NCBI GenBank assembly: GCA_025060505.1
Contig: JANXBU010000017.1
Coordinates: 1-35,380 of the forward strand
Source: Candidatus Calescibacterium sp.
GTDB taxonomy: Bacteria; Calescibacteriota; Calescibacteriia; Calescibacteriales; Calescibacteriaceae
Direction of reading: 5' to 3'
Length of the DNA stretch: 35,380 bases
Part shown: positions 6,922 to 14,479 of the stretch, piece after piece
Layout of the letters: the number at the start of each line of letters is the position of its first letter
Position numbering within the stretch: the first letter of the stretch is position 1
Translations under genes and position numbers: made by a program
Notes under the pieces: generated by a model
The model's input: only the letters and a program-made list of their open reading frames with translations
Database searches by the model: none
Told to the model about the DNA's origin: nothing

Positions 6922-8112
6922 ATGGATATTGGGAAAAGCAAAAAAAATGAAAACGAAAAAAAGAACTTTGCAATTGTTCTTTCAGGCGGAGGCTCTCGTG
7001 GAGCTTATGAAGTAGGAGTTCTCAAATATCTATACACTGATTTTGTAAGAGAAACCGGTATTGTTCCTCACTTTGATATACTTTGTGGCACAAGCGTTGG
7101 AGCTATACATATTGCTTTTCTATCTTCTTTTTTAAGAAGTATTCACAACAGCATCAAAATACTTGAATCGGTATGGAGCAACCTTGAAGGAGAGAAGATT
7201 TTTCAGATAAACGTGAAGAATTTTCTTGAAGTTTTTCTGAGACCCTCGGTTGGAAAATCTCTTCTTGACACATCTCCTTTGAACATGATTATATCAAAGG
7301 GTATAAGTTGGAATTCAATAAGGGAAAATATCATTCACAAATATATAAAAGCTGTATGTGTTTTTGCAACTCAGATATCAACTGGAAAAACAGTAGCTTT
7401 CATTGATTCTGCCGAAATCGTCCCAGAGTGGAAAAAGGATCCATTTATGAACTTTGTTCAGTCTGCGATCCGTCCAGAGTATGTTCTTGCTTCTGCTGCT
7501 ATACCTATTTTGTTCCCTCCAGTCAAGATAGACGAAAGATGGTACTGCGATGGAGGTATCAGACTTAACACCCCACTGAGCCCTGCTATTCGTCTTGGTG
7601 CGGACAAAATATTTACTGTGGTTCTAAGATACTATGATCCGTCAGAGGTTCCAGAGAGAGAAAGAGTCTTTCCCAACCCTATATATCTGCTCGGTAAAAT
7701 CATGAATGCTTTATTTCTTGATCGCGTAGCCTATGATATATCAAAGCTTGAAATCATAAACGAACTACTACTTACTGCATCATATTTTGTTCCGATTGAA
7801 AAAATTAACGAAAGAATGAGAGAAGTCAGAGGTTATGATATGAAGGTTGTTGAACCGCTTGTGATAAGACCTAGCGCAGATATATCTGAATTATCTATTG
7901 AATGTGCAAAGAAATACGCAAAATTCCCAAAATCAAAGTACAAGCTTTTCATAAAAGCAATCTTGGAGTTATCACAGGGAATAGATACAGATGTTTTAAG
8001 CTATATATTGTTTGAACCAAGCTATATAAAAGAACTGATTGAGATCGGATATAATGACGCAAAGAAAAGCTCCGATATGCTATACAGATTTTTCTCCGAT
8101 CAGTACTTTTGA
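6922..8112 (+). CDS. Patatin-like phospholipase
   Basis: This is a serine acyl hydrolase of the patatin/RssA type, using a Ser-Asp dyad on phospholipids or other acyl esters. The sequence shows the oxyanion-hole loop LSGGGSRGAYEVGVL near residue 20, the nucleophile elbow GTSVG (S58) and the DGG motif in YCDGGIRLNTPL (D210). The C-terminal ~150 residues are helical and not recognised. There is no signal peptide, so it is probably cytoplasmic or peripheral on the membrane. The start is ATG at 6922 (a TTG three bases earlier is also in frame). TATAAT lies only two bases before the ATG, which is unusual: if it is the -10 box, transcription would begin inside the first codons. obgE follows after 16 bases, so the two are probably co-transcribed. 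Confidence 0.9.
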   Translation: MDIGKSKKNENEKKNFAIVLSGGGSRGAYEVGVLKYLYTDFVRETGIVPHFDILCGTSVGAIHIAFLSSFLRSIHNSIKILESVWSNLEGEKIFQINVKNFLEVFLRPSVGKSLLDTSPLNMIISKGISWNSIRENIIHKYIKAVCVFATQISTGKTVAFIDSAEIVPEWKKDPFMNFVQSAIRPEYVLASAAIPILFPPVKIDERWYCDGGIRLNTPLSPAIRLGADKIFTVVLRYYDPSEVPERERVFPNPIYLLGKIMNALFLDRVAYDISKLEIINELLLTASYFVPIEKINERMREVRGYDMKVVEPLVIRPSADISELSIECAKKYAKFPKSKYKLFIKAILELSQGIDTDVLSYILFEPSYIKELIEIGYNDAKKSSDMLYRFFSDQYF

Positions 8113-8128
8113 GCAAATTAAACCAATT

Positions 8129-9133
8129 ATGGAAAAATTCATAGATGTTGCCAAGGTTTATGTTAGAGCTGGAAAGGGCGGAGATGGTTTAGTTTCATTC
8201 AGACGCGAAAAGTTTCAACCAAAAGGTGGACCAGACGGAGGTGATGGAGGGAAGGGCGGTGATGTAATATTTCGAGCGTCATCTCAAAAATATACTCTGT
8301 TGGATTTCAAATACAAAAAGCACCTTATCGCACAAGACGGTGAGAACGGCAAGCCGAAAAATCAGAAAGGAAAAGACGGAGAAGATCTCATAGTTCTTGT
8401 GCCTGTTGGAACTGTAATAAAAGATGAGCAAACCGGCGAGATCTTGGCAGACCTTGATGAGGATGGGAAAATCTTCGTTGCTGCAAAGGGTGGGCGTGGC
8501 GGAAGAGGGAACAGCTCTTTTCGTTCTTCTACTTTTCAGATAGTAAAAATTGCTGAAAAAGGTACTTCGGGAGAAGAAAGATGGGTCATTCTTGAGCTGA
8601 AATTTATAGCAGATGTTGGAATAATTGGATTGCCGAACGCTGGTAAATCTACTCTCCTCAAAGCTCTTACAAGAGCGAATCCAAAAATTGCTCCCTATCC
8701 TTTCACAACAATCTCTCCAAATTTGGGGGTGATGGATCTTGATGGTCAAAGAAGACTCTATATAGTTGATATCCCTGGCCTCATAGAAGGAGCCTCCGAA
8801 GGAAAGGGGCTCGGAAATGAATTCCTCAGACACATAGAAAGAGCGAGAATATATGTCCATCTAATAGACATAACAGGAGATCCAAAGAAAGATTTTCAGA
8901 TAATTATGAAAGAGCTTGAAAACTATAATCCAGAACTTCTCAAAAGAAAGATGATCGTTGTTCTGAACAAATTAGATCTTCTTGATTCAAAAAAACCGGA
9001 AAACCAGATCAGAAAATGGAAAAATTATTTTGAAAAACTTGGATACCTGACATGCGCTATATCTGCTCTGACCGGATACGGGATCAATGAGCTCAAGGAA
9101 ACTCTGTGGAGTGAATTTCAGAAAGCGAAGTAA
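8129..9133 (+). CDS. obgE: GTPase ObgE/CgtA
   Basis: This is an essential ribosome-associated GTPase that assists 50S subunit assembly and links growth to the (p)ppGpp response. Visible: the glycine-rich Obg fold at residues ~1-160 (VYVRAGKGGDGLVSFRREKF, GGPDGGDGGKGGDVIF, KGGRGGRGNSSF), the P-loop GLPNAGKST, switch II DIPGLIEGASEGKGLG and NKLDL. The protein ends soon after the G5 SALTGYG element, so it lacks the C-terminal OCT domain seen in many longer Obg proteins; about 334 residues matches the short form. The ATG at 8129 is chosen because the Obg fold begins there; the frame remains open upstream, inside the patatin gene. No Shine-Dalgarno sequence is seen. It is probably expressed with the patatin gene upstream. 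Confidence 0.95.
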   Translation: MEKFIDVAKVYVRAGKGGDGLVSFRREKFQPKGGPDGGDGGKGGDVIFRASSQKYTLLDFKYKKHLIAQDGENGKPKNQKGKDGEDLIVLVPVGTVIKDEQTGEILADLDEDGKIFVAAKGGRGGRGNSSFRSSTFQIVKIAEKGTSGEERWVILELKFIADVGIIGLPNAGKSTLLKALTRANPKIAPYPFTTISPNLGVMDLDGQRRLYIVDIPGLIEGASEGKGLGNEFLRHIERARIYVHLIDITGDPKKDFQIIMKELENYNPELLKRKMIVVLNKLDLLDSKKPENQIRKWKNYFEKLGYLTCAISALTGYGINELKETLWSEFQKAK

Positions 9134-9144
9134 AGCTTGTTTTG

Positions 9145-9150
9145 TAAAAT
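9145..9150 (+). promoter_or_regulatory. -10-like box close to the Rpn-family gene start
   Basis: TAAAAT ends 9 bases before the ATG at 9160, with no Shine-Dalgarno sequence between. No good -35 sits 16-18 bases upstream, so the call is weak, but the spacing matches other possible leaderless starts in this window. Confidence 0.35.
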
Positions 9151-9159
9151 TTCAGTAAA

Positions 9160-10134
9160 ATGGGGCAGTATGATATATCTTTCAAAGATCTTATTGCAGG
9201 AGCTGAAAAAGATCTCCTTAAAGTCATTGGTTTTGATGCTACAGACTTGCAGTCTATGAATGACTTGCAGTCTATGAATGTTGAATTCTCTTCTGTAAAA
9301 GAAAGAAGAGTTGATATTGTATACAAATGCATCGTAGATTTACAAGAAGTTATTGCTCAGATAGAGATTCAACTATACTATGAAAGATATTTCCCAATAA
9401 GGATGCTCGGATACTGGACTGATCTGAAACAGAGATTTCCAGAATATCCAATAATTCAGATAGTTCTGACATGCGGAAGGAATATAAAGAATTCTTTTGA
9501 GGAAGAAGTGAAGATAAAAAAATCAACCGGTAAAGAAACAAAGAGCTCAGATCAAAGTGAAACAGAGAAATCTGCCGAGGAGGAAATTTGGTCTGTATAT
9601 GTAAAATCAAAATACATAGTTATAGACCTATGCGAGATACCGTTTGAAAGATTTTTGAGTTTTGATAATCCGAACATAAATGCTTTTGGAATATTAAGTA
9701 AAGATTGTGATGTTGGGAAACTTTTGCAGAGGATAATTGATTACAAACTTGCGGAAGAGCAAACTGTATCTTTGATTACTAAAATATACATACTAAGTAA
9801 GCTAGCAAAGAGAGATAAGGAGGTGGAAAAATTTATGCAAGAGACACAAAAGATAAATCTGATGGAATACGACCTTTTCAGGGAAGCAATAGAGAGAGGA
9901 CTTAAGGAAGGCAGAGAGAAAGGTCTAAAAGAAGGAAGAGAAAAGGGATTGAAGGAGGGATTGATAAAAGGCTTGGAGGTGGCGATAAGGTCAAGGTTTG
10001 GGAGCCGCTCTCAAAGGTTAATATCAAAGCTCAGGCAAGTTGACGATTTGAAGAAGCTTCATCAGATAGCGAAAAAATTTTCAAGAGTAAAAAGTATTAA
10101 AGATATTGAGAAAATTTTGTTGCAAAACTCGTAG
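9160..10134 (+). CDS. Rpn/YhgA-like PD-(D/E)XK nuclease-fold protein
   Basis: This resembles the Rpn (recombination-promoting nuclease, formerly 'putative transposase') family. The N-terminal ~150 residues have the core elements: DISFKDLI, RRVDIVYKC, then QEVIAQIEIQLYYER, where D and the E-x-Q pair would be the metal-binding residues, followed by RMLGYWTDL. The C-terminal third carries the repeated KEGREKGLKEGREKGL segment common in this family, and a helical tail. Residues ~30-41 include an exact duplication, DLQSMN-DLQSMN, from an 18-bp tandem repeat. A second family member starts at 35166. These genes often multiply in thermophile genomes and are not proven transposases. The ATG at 9160 has no Shine-Dalgarno sequence. 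It converges on coaD with a 24-base gap. Confidence 0.75.
   Translation: MGQYDISFKDLIAGAEKDLLKVIGFDATDLQSMNDLQSMNVEFSSVKERRVDIVYKCIVDLQEVIAQIEIQLYYERYFPIRMLGYWTDLKQRFPEYPIIQIVLTCGRNIKNSFEEEVKIKKSTGKETKSSDQSETEKSAEEEIWSVYVKSKYIVIDLCEIPFERFLSFDNPNINAFGILSKDCDVGKLLQRIIDYKLAEEQTVSLITKIYILSKLAKRDKEVEKFMQETQKINLMEYDLFREAIERGLKEGREKGLKEGREKGLKEGLIKGLEVAIRSRFGSRSQRLISKLRQVDDLKKLHQIAKKFSRVKSIKDIEKILLQNS
9244..9279 (+). repeat. Perfect 18-bp tandem duplication inside the Rpn-family gene
   Basis: GACTTGCAGTCTATGAAT occurs twice in direct succession (9244-9261 and 9262-9279), adding six residues (DLQSMN twice) in frame. Two identical copies suggest a recent event. Confidence 0.95.
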
Positions 10135-10158
10135 TTTTTCAAAAGGTTATATTCCAAG

Positions 10159-10647
10159 CTACTTACCTTCTGTTTTTTTCTTGAACCATCTTATAACCTG
10201 TGGAGGAACAAGGGAGCTTATGTCTCCGCCAAGCTTTGCTATTTCTCTAACGAGAGATGAGGAGAAATATGATACATGGTCTTCTGCCATGATGAAAACA
10301 GTTTCTATGGAACTATCGATTTTACGATTTGTAAGGGCCATTTGAAATTCAAATTCAAAATCCGAAACGGTTCTCAGACCTCTCAGAATTACGTTTACAC
10401 CTATCTTTTTTGCGAATTCAACAAGTAGTCCTTCAAATTGCATAACTTCAACTCTGGGGTTTTCGTTGAATACCTCTTTGAGAATTTTATATCTCTCATC
10501 GTATGTGAAGAATGTGTTCTTGTGAGAATCCTTTGCAACAGCTACAATTATCTTATCAAAAACAATCAGAGCTCTTTTTACTACGCTCATATGCCCAAGC
10601 GTTATTGGATCAAAAGTCCCCGGGTATATAGCTTTTCTCTCGCTCAT
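10159..10647 (-). CDS. coaD: Phosphopantetheine adenylyltransferase
   Basis: CoaD makes dephospho-CoA from 4'-phosphopantetheine and ATP, the penultimate step of coenzyme A synthesis. The nucleotidyltransferase motif YPGTFDPITLGH is at residues 8-19, the substrate-binding LRGLRTVSDFEFEFQMAL near 88-105, and the second ATP motif SSSLVREIAKLGG near 129-141. A length of 162 residues is typical. It starts at ATG 10647 (MSERKAIYPG); the upstream sequence TTATATCTGTTT has no Shine-Dalgarno sequence. The gene stands alone on the minus strand, convergent with the Rpn-family gene and divergent from sua5. The first CoA-pathway enzyme, coaX, is at 28394, far away in this window. Confidence 0.95.
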   Translation of the reverse strand: MSERKAIYPGTFDPITLGHMSVVKRALIVFDKIIVAVAKDSHKNTFFTYDERYKILKEVFNENPRVEVMQFEGLLVEFAKKIGVNVILRGLRTVSDFEFEFQMALTNRKIDSSIETVFIMAEDHVSYFSSSLVREIAKLGGDISSLVPPQVIRWFKKKTEGK

Positions 10648-10730
10648 AAACAGATATAATCTGATTAAAAAGTTCGGAATTTTCAGAAAATATATAAAGT
10701 TTTGCCTTTTTTGTTCGTTCTTTTTTATAC

Positions 10731-10775
10731 GAAGATCTAATTATGGAAGATCTAATTGTAGAAGATCTAGCAGAT
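10731..10775 (+). repeat. 15-bp tandem repeat, three units, upstream of sua5
   Basis: Three units begin with GAAGATCTA at 10731, 10746 and 10761, spaced exactly 15 bases. The first two units are nearly identical through GAAGATCTAATT; the third diverges after GAAGATCTA. The array lies in the 181-base gap between the divergent coaD and sua5 genes. Confidence 0.9.
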
Positions 10776-10820
10776 AATTCAGGTTTTGGGTACGCTTGGC
10801 TTATTTTTTATTCGTATTGA
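10743..10820 (+). CDS. Possible 25-codon upstream ORF in front of sua5
   Basis: An ATG at 10743 opens MEDLIVEDLADNSGFGYAWL, then five more residues (IFYSY), and stops 8 bases before the sua5 ATG. The first half is encoded by the 15-bp repeats. No Shine-Dalgarno sequence is apparent. It may be a leader peptide or simply an open repeat. I would not annotate it without expression data. Confidence 0.15.
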   Translation: MEDLIVEDLADNSGFGYAWLIFYSY

Positions 10821-10828
10821 TTCATCAG

Positions 10829-11830
10829 ATGATAGATATCCTAGATCAGCAGATAAAGAAAGGTGCGGAAATAATAAAGAATGGTGGAATTGTAGCATTT
10901 CCAACAGAAACTGTGTATGGTCTTGGAGCGAACGCTTTTGATGAACAAGCGATCAGGAAAATCTTTGAAATCAAGGGCAGGCCGCAAGATAATCCTCTTA
11001 TAGTTCATATATCAAGAAAAGACGACATATACATTGTTGCAACAAATATACCTCAGAAAGCATTTGAGCTTATAGAAAATTTTTGGCCGGGACCACTTAC
11101 TCTTGTTATGAAAAAAAATCCAGTTGTTCCAGACGTGGTTAGTGCTGGACTTGACACTGTTGCAGTTCGAATGCCAGCTCATCCCGTTGCTCTGAAACTC
11201 ATAGATTATGTAGGTTTCCCAATCGCAGCTCCAAGTGCAAACCCATCTGGTAAGCCAAGTCCAACAAAACCAGAACACATAAAGATGTATTTTGGAGATA
11301 AAGTCTTTGTTATAGAAGGTCAGTGCCAACTTGGAATAGAATCAACTGTTATAGATATTACATCAGATCCTCCCGTAGTTCTGAGACCCGGAGGACTTGA
11401 ATTAGAAAAGATCAAAGATGTTCTAGGAAACATAATTGAATTTTCTTCCGAAAAATTGTCCGAAAAACCAAAGAGTCCCGGTGTCAAATATACTCACTAT
11501 AAACCAGATCTTTTTCTTATTCTACTCAGAAAAAGAGATGATATTGAAAAAATTTCCAGCTTTATCAAAGATCACACAAGAATGATTTTTGTGATGACAT
11601 ACGATTTTGATGTATCATTCCAGAATCAGTTCAGACAGAAATTCTATTCTTTGCAGGTTGACTTCATTTTTGCCGGATCAGATGAAAGAGAGATAGCAAA
11701 GAATCTGTTTGATATACTTATTACCAAAACAACCGGATACGATCTGATGATTTTTGAAGGTGTGAATGAACAAGGTATTGGAAAAGGAATAATGAATCGT
11801 TTGAAGAAAGCCGCTGATGTTATTGTGTGA
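10829..11830 (+). CDS. Threonylcarbamoyl-AMP synthase, Sua5 type
   Basis: This enzyme makes L-threonylcarbamoyl-AMP from threonine, bicarbonate and ATP for the universal t6A37 modification of ANN-decoding tRNAs. The YrdC domain (residues ~1-200) shows GGIVAFPTETVYGLGANAFD, KGRPQDNPLIVHI, WPGPLTLVMKKNP, VAVRMPAHP, APSANPSGKPSPT and the ATP-site STVIDI. A linker with SPGVKYTHYKP, the loop that covers the active site, leads to the extra C-terminal Sua5 domain, so this is the long form (333 residues) and not TsaC. I chose the ATG at 10829 because homology starts there; a TTG at 10796 is in frame but extends into the repeat region. Confidence 0.93.
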   Translation: MIDILDQQIKKGAEIIKNGGIVAFPTETVYGLGANAFDEQAIRKIFEIKGRPQDNPLIVHISRKDDIYIVATNIPQKAFELIENFWPGPLTLVMKKNPVVPDVVSAGLDTVAVRMPAHPVALKLIDYVGFPIAAPSANPSGKPSPTKPEHIKMYFGDKVFVIEGQCQLGIESTVIDITSDPPVVLRPGGLELEKIKDVLGNIIEFSSEKLSEKPKSPGVKYTHYKPDLFLILLRKRDDIEKISSFIKDHTRMIFVMTYDFDVSFQNQFRQKFYSLQVDFIFAGSDEREIAKNLFDILITKTTGYDLMIFEGVNEQGIGKGIMNRLKKAADVIV

Positions 11831-11857
11831 TTTAGAAATCTGGCTCAACTATCATTT

Positions 11858-11901
11858 GGTGAATCATTTATTAACACATGGTGAGTCATTTATTAACGCA
11901 T
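11858..11901 (+). repeat. 22-bp tandem duplication between sua5 and the M20 peptidase gene
   Basis: Two adjacent 22-base units beginning GGTGAATCATTTATTAAC and GGTGAGTCATTTATTAAC differ at two positions. They lie just past the sua5 stop in a 190-base intergenic gap. No function is evident. Confidence 0.85.
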
Positions 11902-12024
11902 CATATGATTCGGATTCAACCAAAAATCTATTCGATAATTTTAAGAAACCTGAGTAAAATTTGAAAAATTGTTCTATTGCTCTGTGAAAAAAATAAAATA
12001 GATTATACTATGTATAGAGGAGAG

Positions 12025-13371
12025 ATGGAAGATATAAAGAGTATAATAAATTCTGTAAGGTGGAATGAGATAAGAGATGAAGCTGTTGAGATTCTGCGTG
12101 CTTTGATAAGAATAGATACTACAAATCCTCCGGGAAATGAGCGTCCCGCTGCTGAATATTTGAAAAAATATTTTTCCGACTATGAAATAGACTCTTACAT
12201 AGTTGAGTCTGAGCAATCTCGCGCAAGCATAATAGCAGATTTGGAAAACGGAAGAAAAGAAAAACCACTTATACTACTGAGTCATCTTGATGTTGTTCCA
12301 GCCGACCCAAAGCAGTGGTCTGTTCATCCGTTTTCTGCTGAAGTTAAAAATGGATACATCTGGGGTAGAGGAACTATTGATTGCAAGGGACTTGCTGTTG
12401 TTGAAGCCGTTGCGATGACGCTTGTAAAAAGATTGAAAATACCTTTGAGAAGACCTGTTAAATTCATATCTGTTGCTGATGAAGAAATGGGTGGTGAAAA
12501 AGGTGCTGGATACATTGTTAGAGAAGAGAACATAGACGGATATTGTGTTATAAACGAAGGTGGAACAGGAGCAATTTTAGGAGATAAGAAGGTATACCTT
12601 CCTTGCTTCGGTGAAAAAGGACCGATATGGCTCAAAATAAAAGCAAAAGGAAGATCAGGACATGCCTCAATGCCTATTGAAGATAATCCAAATCTCATTC
12701 TTCTGAGAGCCTTATATAAAATCACATCATCTGGCCTTGGTAAGAAATTCGTTGAAAACTTTGTCAGATCGGTAAAGTTTTATCTTGCAAAAGATATAAA
12801 ACCTCTGGAACCAGTTCTCTCAATTGTTGAAAAATCAGAATTCTTAAAGACAACCATTGGTAATATTCTTTACAACATATTGAAGCGAAAACCAAAATTA
12901 GCAGCAATGCTTTCAAACACAGTCAGCGTTACCATGATAAAATCTGGATACAAAGAAAATGTCATACCTGAGGAAGCAGAAGCTATACTGGATATAAGAA
13001 TACTTCCAGGATATGACTACTATGAAGTAGTAGAGAAACTTAAAAAGATTGTCAATGACCAGAGAGTATCGTTTGAGATAATATCTGCGTATGAACCTTC
13101 TGAATCAGACCCTTCAAGCGATGTACTGAAAAAAATAAAAGATTCTGTCAAACTTGTTTATGACTATCCGTTTGTACCAATAATATCAACCGGTTTCACA
13201 GATTCAAGGTTTTTTAGGAAAAAGGGAATACAGTCATTTGGCCTTCTTCCGTTTTTCTTAACAGAAGAAGAAATATCTACAATGCACGGAGTTGACGAGA
13301 GAATTTCTATTGAGAATATGGAGATTGGAACAAAGCTTATGCTCAGCACAATACTGAATCTTTGTTTGTAG
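12025..13371 (+). CDS. M20 family zinc peptidase (ArgE/DapE/carboxypeptidase-like)
   Basis: This is a dinuclear zinc hydrolase of the M20 family, cutting terminal peptide or amide bonds. The active-site series is complete: LLSHLDVVPAD (zinc His and Asp), WGRGTIDCKG (bridging Asp), SVADEEMGG (catalytic Glu and zinc Glu), VINEGGTG, and a late STGFTDSRFF with MHGVDE giving the last His. The dimerisation lid (GRSGHASMPIEDNP) lies in the middle. About 450 residues suggests a broad M20 peptidase; the exact substrate is not assignable, and DapE or ArgE is not supported by context. Start options are the ATG at 12025, after AGAGGAG spaced only two bases, or the ATG at 12010, directly after TATACT. The protein has no signal peptide and stands alone. 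Confidence 0.88.
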   Translation: MEDIKSIINSVRWNEIRDEAVEILRALIRIDTTNPPGNERPAAEYLKKYFSDYEIDSYIVESEQSRASIIADLENGRKEKPLILLSHLDVVPADPKQWSVHPFSAEVKNGYIWGRGTIDCKGLAVVEAVAMTLVKRLKIPLRRPVKFISVADEEMGGEKGAGYIVREENIDGYCVINEGGTGAILGDKKVYLPCFGEKGPIWLKIKAKGRSGHASMPIEDNPNLILLRALYKITSSGLGKKFVENFVRSVKFYLAKDIKPLEPVLSIVEKSEFLKTTIGNILYNILKRKPKLAAMLSNTVSVTMIKSGYKENVIPEEAEAILDIRILPGYDYYEVVEKLKKIVNDQRVSFEIISAYEPSESDPSSDVLKKIKDSVKLVYDYPFVPIISTGFTDSRFFRKKGIQSFGLLPFFLTEEEISTMHGVDERISIENMEIGTKLMLSTILNLCL

Positions 13372-13421
13372 CCTGATCAACTGCATAGGTTGACTATATT
13401 ATCTATTCCTGATGTTTTTGA

Positions 13422-13450
13422 TTGATCTTTCAGTGAATTAATACTAAATA
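13422..13450 (+). promoter_or_regulatory. Promoter candidate for the JAMM peptidase gene
   Basis: TTGATC (13422-13427), 17 bases, then TAAATA (13445-13450). Transcription would start about 8 bases before the ATG at 13465. No Shine-Dalgarno sequence is present in that short leader. Confidence 0.45.
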
Positions 13451-13464
13451 AATATAAAAATAAC

Positions 13465-13887
13465 ATGGGGTACAAGGTTATACTACCGCAACACATAATT
13501 GAATTTATAGCACAAGATGGTAAGGAAAGATACCCGAACGAAGCTTGCGGAATAATACTGGGGCAGTTCGGTCAAAATGTTTTCATATCAAAGGAAGCTC
13601 AAAAAGCAAAAAACCTGAGCGATAATCCAATAAGGTTCATTCTTGACCCTATGGATTTTTTGAGAATTCAGGATTACGCTGACAAAAATAATCTCGAAAT
13701 AATAGGTGTGTATCATACTCACCCAGATCATCCACCCATTGCTTCTCAGTATGATCTTCAATCGGCAGTTGATGGATTGGTATATGTTATAATGTCTATA
13801 TGGGATGGAAAAATGGGAGATATAAAATCATTTGTTCTTTCACAAGACGGAAATTTCATAGAAATAAAAACAGAAATCACAAAGTAG
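13465..13887 (+). CDS. JAB/JAMM (Mov34) metallopeptidase
   Basis: This 140-residue stand-alone JAMM zinc peptidase is related to Rpn11-type deubiquitinases and to bacterial Mec/QbsD proteins that trim ubiquitin-like sulfur carriers. The full motif is visible: a Glu in YPNEACGIILG near residue 26 and HTHPDHPPIASQYD near residues 84-97, that is H-x-H-x7-S-x2-D. The rest (SDNPIRFILDPMDFLR) matches the same family. No ThiS/MoaD-like carrier or E1 (ThiF) gene is next to it, so its partner is unknown; cysteine or thiamine sulfur transfer is only a possibility. The ATG at 13465 gives the expected N-terminus. Confidence 0.88.
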   Translation: MGYKVILPQHIIEFIAQDGKERYPNEACGIILGQFGQNVFISKEAQKAKNLSDNPIRFILDPMDFLRIQDYADKNNLEIIGVYHTHPDHPPIASQYDLQSAVDGLVYVIMSIWDGKMGDIKSFVLSQDGNFIEIKTEITK

Positions 13888-14014
13888 TTTTGCTCTTGAA
13901 ATTTTAGAGATTTGTTTTGCATCAGTTTTTCCGTATTTTTTATAAGTTTATTCTGCTTTCACAAAAGAGCAAATCAGCTTTCATTGAAGACTACACTAAT
14001 TGATATTAGCTATT

Positions 14015-14479
14015 TCAGAGTATTATAACAATTTCTCCTTCTTTGACTATATCAAAAAGCTCTAATATATCTTTCTTAGACATTCTTATGCAACCTTTGG
14101 ATCTGGGCTCATTTATGTCATCGGGAGTTCCGTGAATATATATGAATCTTTCTTTTGTGTCCACAACAACTCCTTTTTCGTTTTTGCCTTTGTTTATTCC
14201 ATCTTCGCATCCTTCAAGCCATATTATTCTCGTGCTTATTTTGTCTTCTATGTTTTGAGCCTCTTCTGGTGAAACGGGTTTTCTTCCGACAAAAATTGTA
14301 TCCTCAGGCATACCTTCTCCTATTTTTTTGTATATTCTGTGTATCCCTTTTGGTGTTCTGAAGGACCCTTCTTCATTGCCTGCTCCATAACGTGAAGATG
14401 AAATCTGATATTCCTTTACTATCTTTTCCCCATCTATGACGTATAACTTTTGTCTTTCAAGAGATATAACAATAACCAT
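14015..14479 (-). CDS. L,D-transpeptidase (YkuD domain) without signal peptide
   Basis: The YkuD catalytic signature is present: YIHGTPDDINEPRSKGCIRM near the C-terminus, with the His of HGT and the nucleophile Cys of SKGCIRM. Such enzymes form 3-3 peptidoglycan cross-links or attach proteins to peptidoglycan outside the cytoplasm. The N-terminus VIVISLERQKLYVIDG is already the first strand of the domain, so no signal peptide is seen, although export would be needed for peptidoglycan work. The ATG at 14479 shares one base with the TGA of the upstream ABC ATPase gene (TGATG), so translation is probably coupled. The TTG at 14482 is a less likely start. Confidence 0.85.
   Translation of the reverse strand: MVIVISLERQKLYVIDGEKIVKEYQISSSRYGAGNEEGSFRTPKGIHRIYKKIGEGMPEDTIFVGRKPVSPEEAQNIEDKISTRIIWLEGCEDGINKGKNEKGVVVDTKERFIYIHGTPDDINEPRSKGCIRMSKKDILELFDIVKEGEIVIIL

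Noticed and set aside
8279-8860. 193-codon ORF antisense to obgE
   Set aside because: It is fully inside a certain gene on the other strand and looks like no protein family.
10106-10345. 79-codon plus-strand ORF over the end of coaD
   Set aside because: It is antisense to coaD and only continues out of frame from the Rpn-family gene.
13889-13973. Inverted 9-mers TTTGCTCTT and AAGAGCAAA between convergent genes
   Set aside because: A loop of about 67 bases and an AT-rich background make chance likely; there is no T-run to support a terminator.
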